DNA of 64,000 nt from Capitulum mitella (lineage: Eukaryota; Arthropoda; Thecostraca; Pollicipedomorpha; Pollicipedidae), in contig CP099847.1 of assembly GCA_030062745.1 (NCBI GenBank), forward strand, positions 30,484,779-30,548,778, read 5' to 3'. The translations under genes and the position numbers were made by a program. This document shows, one piece after another, positions 59,080 through 64,000 of the stretch. Position 1 is the stretch's first letter, and each line of letters opens with the position of its first letter. Under the pieces are notes generated by a model that did no database searches, was not told the DNA's origin, and saw only the letters and a program-made list of their open reading frames with translations.

Positions 59080-60665
59080 GTACAGGCCTTCTATAGACAT
59101 GGCCTATGATGTCAGGAGCCATATTTGAAAATCTAGTAAACTCTCAAAGGGTTGGAAGAGGCTCTGAGGGAAAAATGAAGGTCCCTCCGGGACCTCCATT
59201 TTTGCCTTTTTCCAAGGGAAGGCCCCTTCGCCCCCCCCCCCTTGACTAAATCCCTACCTGGTTCGGGAAATCATGGAGTGATCTGTTCAAAGGTAAGCAG
59301 TTGGCCACGTAACAACAGCGACCTCCTTCTAGCATTGATTGAGTGTATTTTTCTTGCCTGTGCAGATGAGATGCGGTCAGACTACTTCGCATTAGTGCTG
59401 TTTTCGGTCTTTGTTCCACCCCAGTGCAGTATTTCCTTCAACCTCTCGACGTTATTTCATTTTTCAGCACATTGGACTAATATGTTGATTAGACCGCCAA
59501 GCATACCGCGAACAATCTACGCTTTATTGCCATTCCGGGAGGAAAATGTCTTGAGCGGAATTTTATATTCCGGCAAGGCCAGCCGTTCTCTCAACAGAAA
59601 ACAACAAAAACTTCATAACTTCTGACTGGAGACTTTCTCCGTTCGCGCCTAACACGAGCCATACTTGTGCATTTCTCTGCGCGGGACAGCGGCGTAATCC
59701 CGCATGTAAAGCTCAGTTTATGCGAGGGGAATTTCGACATAGCCCATGGCGGACTCACTGTAGGGGCTAAATGACGTCACCCTAATGCTAATGGTGCCAC
59801 GGCTGAGCTCTGCCAACGCCTGCTCAGAATTGTTCCGCGACCGATTCAACCGAAAACTTAAAAAAAGATCCTGGTCTTTTCCGTCTTGGACTGCATAGTC
59901 GAAGTAAGACCCGGTGGATTTAGCGGTGCGTTGAGTGCCGTGGCGGGCGAAGAAGGATGAGAATGTAAAAGTGATATGCTTTCCCCCAGACGTAGTGTTT
60001 TTATTTTTTATTGCACACGGTGCAATTGCTCCTACCGGAATGACGTTTGTCTGCGAACAACCTAACTTCCGCTCTTCTAATATGAATTTGTAAACAGATT
60101 TCGGCCACTTATTTTGGTTGATAGCAAATTTCCCGTATGTATTGTTTTCTATAAACGTTCAATTTTTTTATTAAAGCGTACGCATGTAATACTTCGGAAA
60201 TTTCCTCCCATGTTATGGAGGGAGACATGCACCAGATAAGTTTCGGTATACCTTGATAACGCCAGGGAACTGTCATTAGCATTGCATCCAGTGATTAATG
60301 TTTTTGGTTTTCGGACCACAGATATAACGGAAATAAGCCATTTTCTTACCGATAACTGTGTGACGTCAGTGATGTCTGTGACAGCGACACAAAATCAATC
60401 GTGAATTTGATCAGCGTCGCTACGCAACATCTTCGATTTAGTGCTTCTTTATCTGATTTTCAAAAAGATGTTTGCAGTGTTCGTGGTCAAAACGGTCTTT
60501 TGATCTGACAATGGCCTGAATATTTCGGCAAAGCTTGACATGGAGACATTAAGGCACGTCAGTTTATGTACCGAAATATTCATTTTTTATAACATCAAAT
60601 AACGTTTTTGCTGACATATGCTCCGAAAACGTAATCACTTAAAAAATGAGTCACCCTTGCCCTAT
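59080..60665. other. Gene-free stretch
   Basis: Mixed composition. A 127-codon plus-strand frame (59242-59625) lacks third-position bias and recognisable motifs. A CRE-like TGACGTCA lies near 60361. Nothing else supported. Confidence 0.5.
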
Positions 60666-60668
60666 TTC

Positions 60669-60745
60669 TTGTTGCAACAGGCAGCAAAAACCGATATCTC
60701 TAGTGCCGCCGCGGTGCTGGCCACACGGCCACTGACCGGTCGCTA
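60669..60745 (-). repeat. Short interspersed repeat with (CAA)n tail, copy 1
   Basis: Core shared with 61550-61622: GCAACAGGCAGCAAAAACCG, then GTGCCGCCGCGGTGCTG and CACACGGCCACTGACCG. Read on the minus strand, the copy at 61535 ends in (CAA)n, suggesting retroposition. TGGCCGTGTGG slightly resembles a pol III A box, but no B box is visible. Confidence 0.6.
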
Positions 60746-60789
60746 ACTTTATAAGTTCGACCAGTGGCTGTCTACTGTCTTTGGCGATG

Positions 60790-61030
60790 ACATGCCGAAA
60801 TATTGCATGGCGAAATATCGGATAAGAAAAATATCGCAAGGAAAATATCGAACGCAGAATATCAAACAGGATAAATATCGATCTGCATAAACATCTACGG
60901 ACATAAACATCCGACGTGAAAAATGTCGAAGGACAAAACATGGAGCCTGGACAAACATTGTTTAGGAATATTTGTCGAAATGGCAAAATAGCATGTGCAA
61001 AATATCGAATGAAAAAACAGTGACTGAAAC
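60790..61030. repeat. Degenerate AAATATCG minisatellite
   Basis: About twelve units of 15-22 bp around GAAAATATCG with AAACATC variants. No coding frame. Confidence 0.75.
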
Positions 61031-61482
61031 GTTTTACGACGACGTGGTGCGACGTTTTACAAGAGACATTGTGCTCAGTGATATTTTCCATTCTAATATT
61101 CATCCCTGCTCGGTATTTTGTTATTCAGTACTTTTGCTTCGATAGTTATCCCTTGGGATATAATCCTGTCCGATATTTTGTGTGCGATGCCTCGCTTTCA
61201 ATATACTTCCACGCAATGGCGTAGCCGGGATTTTTTCCGGGGGTCCTAGAAGATAAGGGGGGCTCCAACGCTGAGGGGGACTCCTTGAGCACAACGGGGG
61301 CCCCATGGCCTGGAATGTCAATTTGTGCAAATAATTTGGAGGAGGAGGGGGGGGGAGATCGAGAGGCTTTACAACATAACCTCTCTCAGATGTGAGTTTC
61401 TCAACGGATTTAGGGCACTTTATTTTGACGGACGAAAGTTGATCTAAAGAAAAGGATTTCTGGAAGGATTTGGGTTGTTCTG

Positions 61483-61531
<49 letters not shown>
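61483..61531. repeat. (AT)n microsatellite
   Basis: About 24 AT units, directly followed by a (TTG)n run. Confidence 0.95.
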
Positions 61532-61545
<14 letters not shown>

Positions 61546-61622
61546 GTTGTTGCAACAGGCAGCAAAAACCGATATCTGTAGTGCCGCCGCGGTGCTGTCC
61601 ACACGGCCACTGACCGATCGCA
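61532..61622 (-). repeat. Short interspersed repeat with (CAA)n tail, copy 2
   Basis: Same core as 60669-60745 (over 90% identical), preceded on the plus strand by (TTG)7, i.e. a (CAA)n 3' tail when read on the minus strand. Confidence 0.65.
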
Positions 61623-61876
61623 TATATATATGTGCATATATATACGCACATATTCGAAAAAGCTAGGAAGTAGATCGTTACGTATACAGTGATGTTAAAA
61701 ACTGCAGCGGACTTGGCACTGATGATCTTCTTTGATGTGGTTTCGATTGTTCGTATAAGTCGTGTCATTTCCAATGAATATGCATTAGGAATGTTGCCAG
61801 TGCTCATTGTGATATAAAAAAACAAGCAAAAAATCATATCTTGTTATTGATCTAACGTTTGCTATCTTATTAACGA

Positions 61877-61878
61877 TA

Positions 61879-61925
<47 letters not shown>
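61877..61925. repeat. (AT)n microsatellite
   Basis: Uninterrupted AT run flanked on both sides by TATTAACGATA. Confidence 0.95.
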
Positions 61926-61929
<4 letters not shown>

Positions 61930-62084
61930 AACGATACAAGTGAGACATCTTCAGACATAACTATGGGGTCAACCACATTTCGTTTAAATTTGAAAAATAG
62001 AGCACACGGTCAGGAGCGTCGATTTCTGTAAATGATTGGGGGTCCGAGCCGAGGGCCCGACAACCTGACTTCCCCGAAATGTGG

Positions 62085-62125
62085 GCTTCTCAACGGATTT
62101 AGTCCACTTTATTTTGGCCAACGGA
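62085..62125 (+). repeat. Copy of a TTCTCAACGGATTTAG repeat (also 61395-61440)
   Basis: Both copies read TTCTCAACGGATTTAG followed by CACTTTATTTTG after two variable bases. A weaker relative lies near 60090-60125. Confidence 0.7.
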
Positions 62126-62176
62126 TAGTTATGAGTTTCTTTGTTACTATTTATCAAATGAGAATTGTACTTATCT

Positions 62177-62179
<3 letters not shown>

Positions 62180-62232
<53 letters not shown>
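62180..62232. repeat. (AT)n microsatellite
   Basis: About 26 AT units. Forms the end of the repeat copy 62185-62425. Confidence 0.95.
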
Positions 62233-62234
<2 letters not shown>

Positions 62235-62425
62235 CATAGAAAGGTAGATGGATACATCGCTTTAAGCTTGATTCCTTAATTTCTGCCTATCTGCTATCTA
62301 TTGTGGCTGATTTTTCGCTACTATTACTCATTTCCCTTAAAAACCGGCAGGAAATATTGGGTGGGATCAAACCAACATAAGAGGGGCCCAAATCAACATT
62401 GGATGGGCCAGGGCCCTCTCAAAAG
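62185..62425 (-). repeat. Interspersed repeat ending in (AT)n (partner 44620-44822)
   Basis: On the minus strand it repeats the landmark order of 44620-44822, with the AT run at the same end. Confidence 0.65.
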
Positions 62426-62562
62426 AATATAAATCGATAGCTCTGCACACGGTTACGAGCAACGCTGAAACAGTACACGAAAGATCAGCACAGCACCTAT
62501 TCATATATTCTTTGTCTGGGCCGTGGTGGCGGCCCTTCAAACAACTGCAAGGTCCCACCAGG

Positions 62563-64000
62563 GGCGTAGCCAGGATTCCGCCCAGGGGGGCCAAATCGAA
62601 TCAAGGGGGCCCGTAACCAATGGGGTCCCTCGCCAAGGGTGGATCCAGGATTTCGCCAATGCAAGGGGGGGGGGTGTAGGGGAATGGTCAGCGCGGGACC
62701 CCCATTTTTTTGCCCTTCAGATATGAAAAATTTCGCTTTTTTGCCACATGAAATACCGCAATTTCGCTTTTTTGCCACATGAAATACCCGAAAAAATCAA
62801 ACGTCTCCTTATTTCGAAAAATCTGCGTTTTGTTCCCCCAACAAAGTTGCCGAAATATGACAAAAACGACGAGATTTTAGGCAGTTCCGTCCTCCCATCG
62901 GTTTAAAATGTCGTGTCTGTATCTGGTCTAGGAGCACGTCTATCCCCCCCCCCCTATCCCGTAGCTTCTGGGGATTCCTTTTGTCAGCTTAGTTTAGGTT
63001 CCCTATTGCAGTGACAGGGGCCCTTTTGGTGGTCCCGGGCCGTCTACCTTGCCAGGACACTCTAGTGGTCTTATGTTGCTTTTACAGTTTCACGTGTCCC
63101 GTGGGACGTCTCAGGCGCTCCTTTGGCAGTTTCAGGGGCATCTCGGACAGTCTCAGGGACCCATCTGGCAGTTTCAGGGACACTTAAGCCATCTCGGGTT
63201 CCCTCCTGTCGTCCCTGGGACGTTTTTGCCGTGTAAGGAGCCCCTCAGACACTGAAAAGAGTTCTTTATAAATCTCTCTCTGCCATGACAGAGGCGTCTC
63301 TGGCAGTCGTCCTTTGGCCGTTTCAGAAGCAGTCTGGACGTCTCAAGGTCTAGTAGTTCCAGGGGCTCCTCTGGTCGTCTCAAGGGCTCCTATTGCTAGA
63401 GACTTCTAGTTAGCAGTCTCAATCAAAGGTCCCTTTCTAGCAGTCTCAGTGGACCCCCTGTGGTACTGGGTACCCTTTGTATCGTCTCTGGGCAGCATTT
63501 TTGCCATTTCAGGGGCCCTCTGGCAGTTACAAAGGACCTTTGGACAATTTCAGGCCCCTGTGCAATGTCATAGGCCCTCTGAACGTCTCCGGTGGTCCCT
63601 ATGGCTGTATCAGGGGTCTTCCTATGTTACACGAGGTATATCTGGCAGTCTTTTAGGGCCCCTCTAGCCGTAACAAGGGGCTTTTGTCGGCGCTTCAGGG
63701 GCTTCACTGGCAGTCTCAGGGGGACCTTGCCCGTGCCAGGAGCCCGCTTATTACACTCGGGGACCCTCTGGCCGTCCAGCGCCCCCATAAAGCCCAAATA
63801 TCGTCTCAGAGGCCCTCTTATCGTCTTTACCTCGCAGGGACCCTGCGACCTTTTTGGCGTTCTCAGGGGTCATCTGCGGTGTACAGACCCATTTTGCCGT
63901 CTCAGAAACCACCTGACCTTTCGGGGGGGCCATGACAGCATCAAGAGCCCCTCAATGTCTCAAAAAGGCCAATGTAGCCCATTTGTGGCTCCTCTCGAGG
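62563..64000 (+). repeat. Right arm of the long inverted repeat, cut by the window end
   Basis: Inverted match to 56590-58030, still matching at the last base of the window (GGCTCCTCTCGAGG against the inverse of 56590-56600), so the arm continues beyond it. Confidence 0.85.

Noticed and set aside
61410-61666. Peptides of alternating Tyr and Ile
   Set aside because: Translations of (AT)n microsatellites.

Overview
This is a eukaryotic nuclear window, most likely from an arthropod. Multi-exon genes have GT/AG introns of 0.2 to 2.5 kb. There are short TTAGG/CCTAA arrays (the arthropod telomere motif), a Lola/Tramtrack-type BTB zinc-finger gene, and many non-autonomous transposons, minisatellites and (AT)n tracts. 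Coding exons are GC-rich with strong G/C preference at third codon positions, while introns and spacers are AT-richer, so exons stand out by composition. A crustacean would fit, but the sequence alone does not fix the taxon. No bacterial-type operon, CRISPR array, rRNA or convincing tRNA was seen.

Layout. 1-10.5 kb: gene-free, with repeats including a 1.16-kb terminal-inverted-repeat element and a SINE-like insertion with perfect target duplications. 10.57-10.92 kb (+): RNA polymerase II subunit RPB11 in one exon. 12.5-16.1 kb (-): GPATCH3 (G-patch protein) plus GC-rich exon-like blocks downstream of it on the same strand. 16-19.3 kb: spacer with a hairpin and a minisatellite. 20.4-30.4 kb (+): a seven-exon gene for an acidic protein of about 1341 residues that I do not recognise. 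32.3-38.2 kb (+): a three-exon gene for a secreted, proline-rich protein of about 1404 residues, also unrecognised. 39.7-43.5 kb (-): a four-exon BTB-C2H2 transcription factor. 44.1-52.0 kb (+): an eleven-exon DPF/d4 (BAF45-type) chromatin-remodelling subunit, transcribed divergently from the BTB gene. 54.4-64 kb: a repeat landscape with a degenerate minisatellite, a piggyBac-like MITE flanked by TTAA, and two inverted arms of at least 1.4 kb, the right one cut by the window end.

The exon models were built by hand from splice signals, reading-frame continuity and phase. For the DPF, BTB, secreted-protein and unknown-protein genes every listed junction keeps frame and total coding length is a multiple of three. 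The recognisable genes are nuclear: RPB11 is a Pol II core subunit, DPF reads acetylated histone tails for BAF, and the BTB protein is a DNA-binding regulator. They are not an operon or a pathway; only the BTB/DPF pair shares an obvious regulatory interval.
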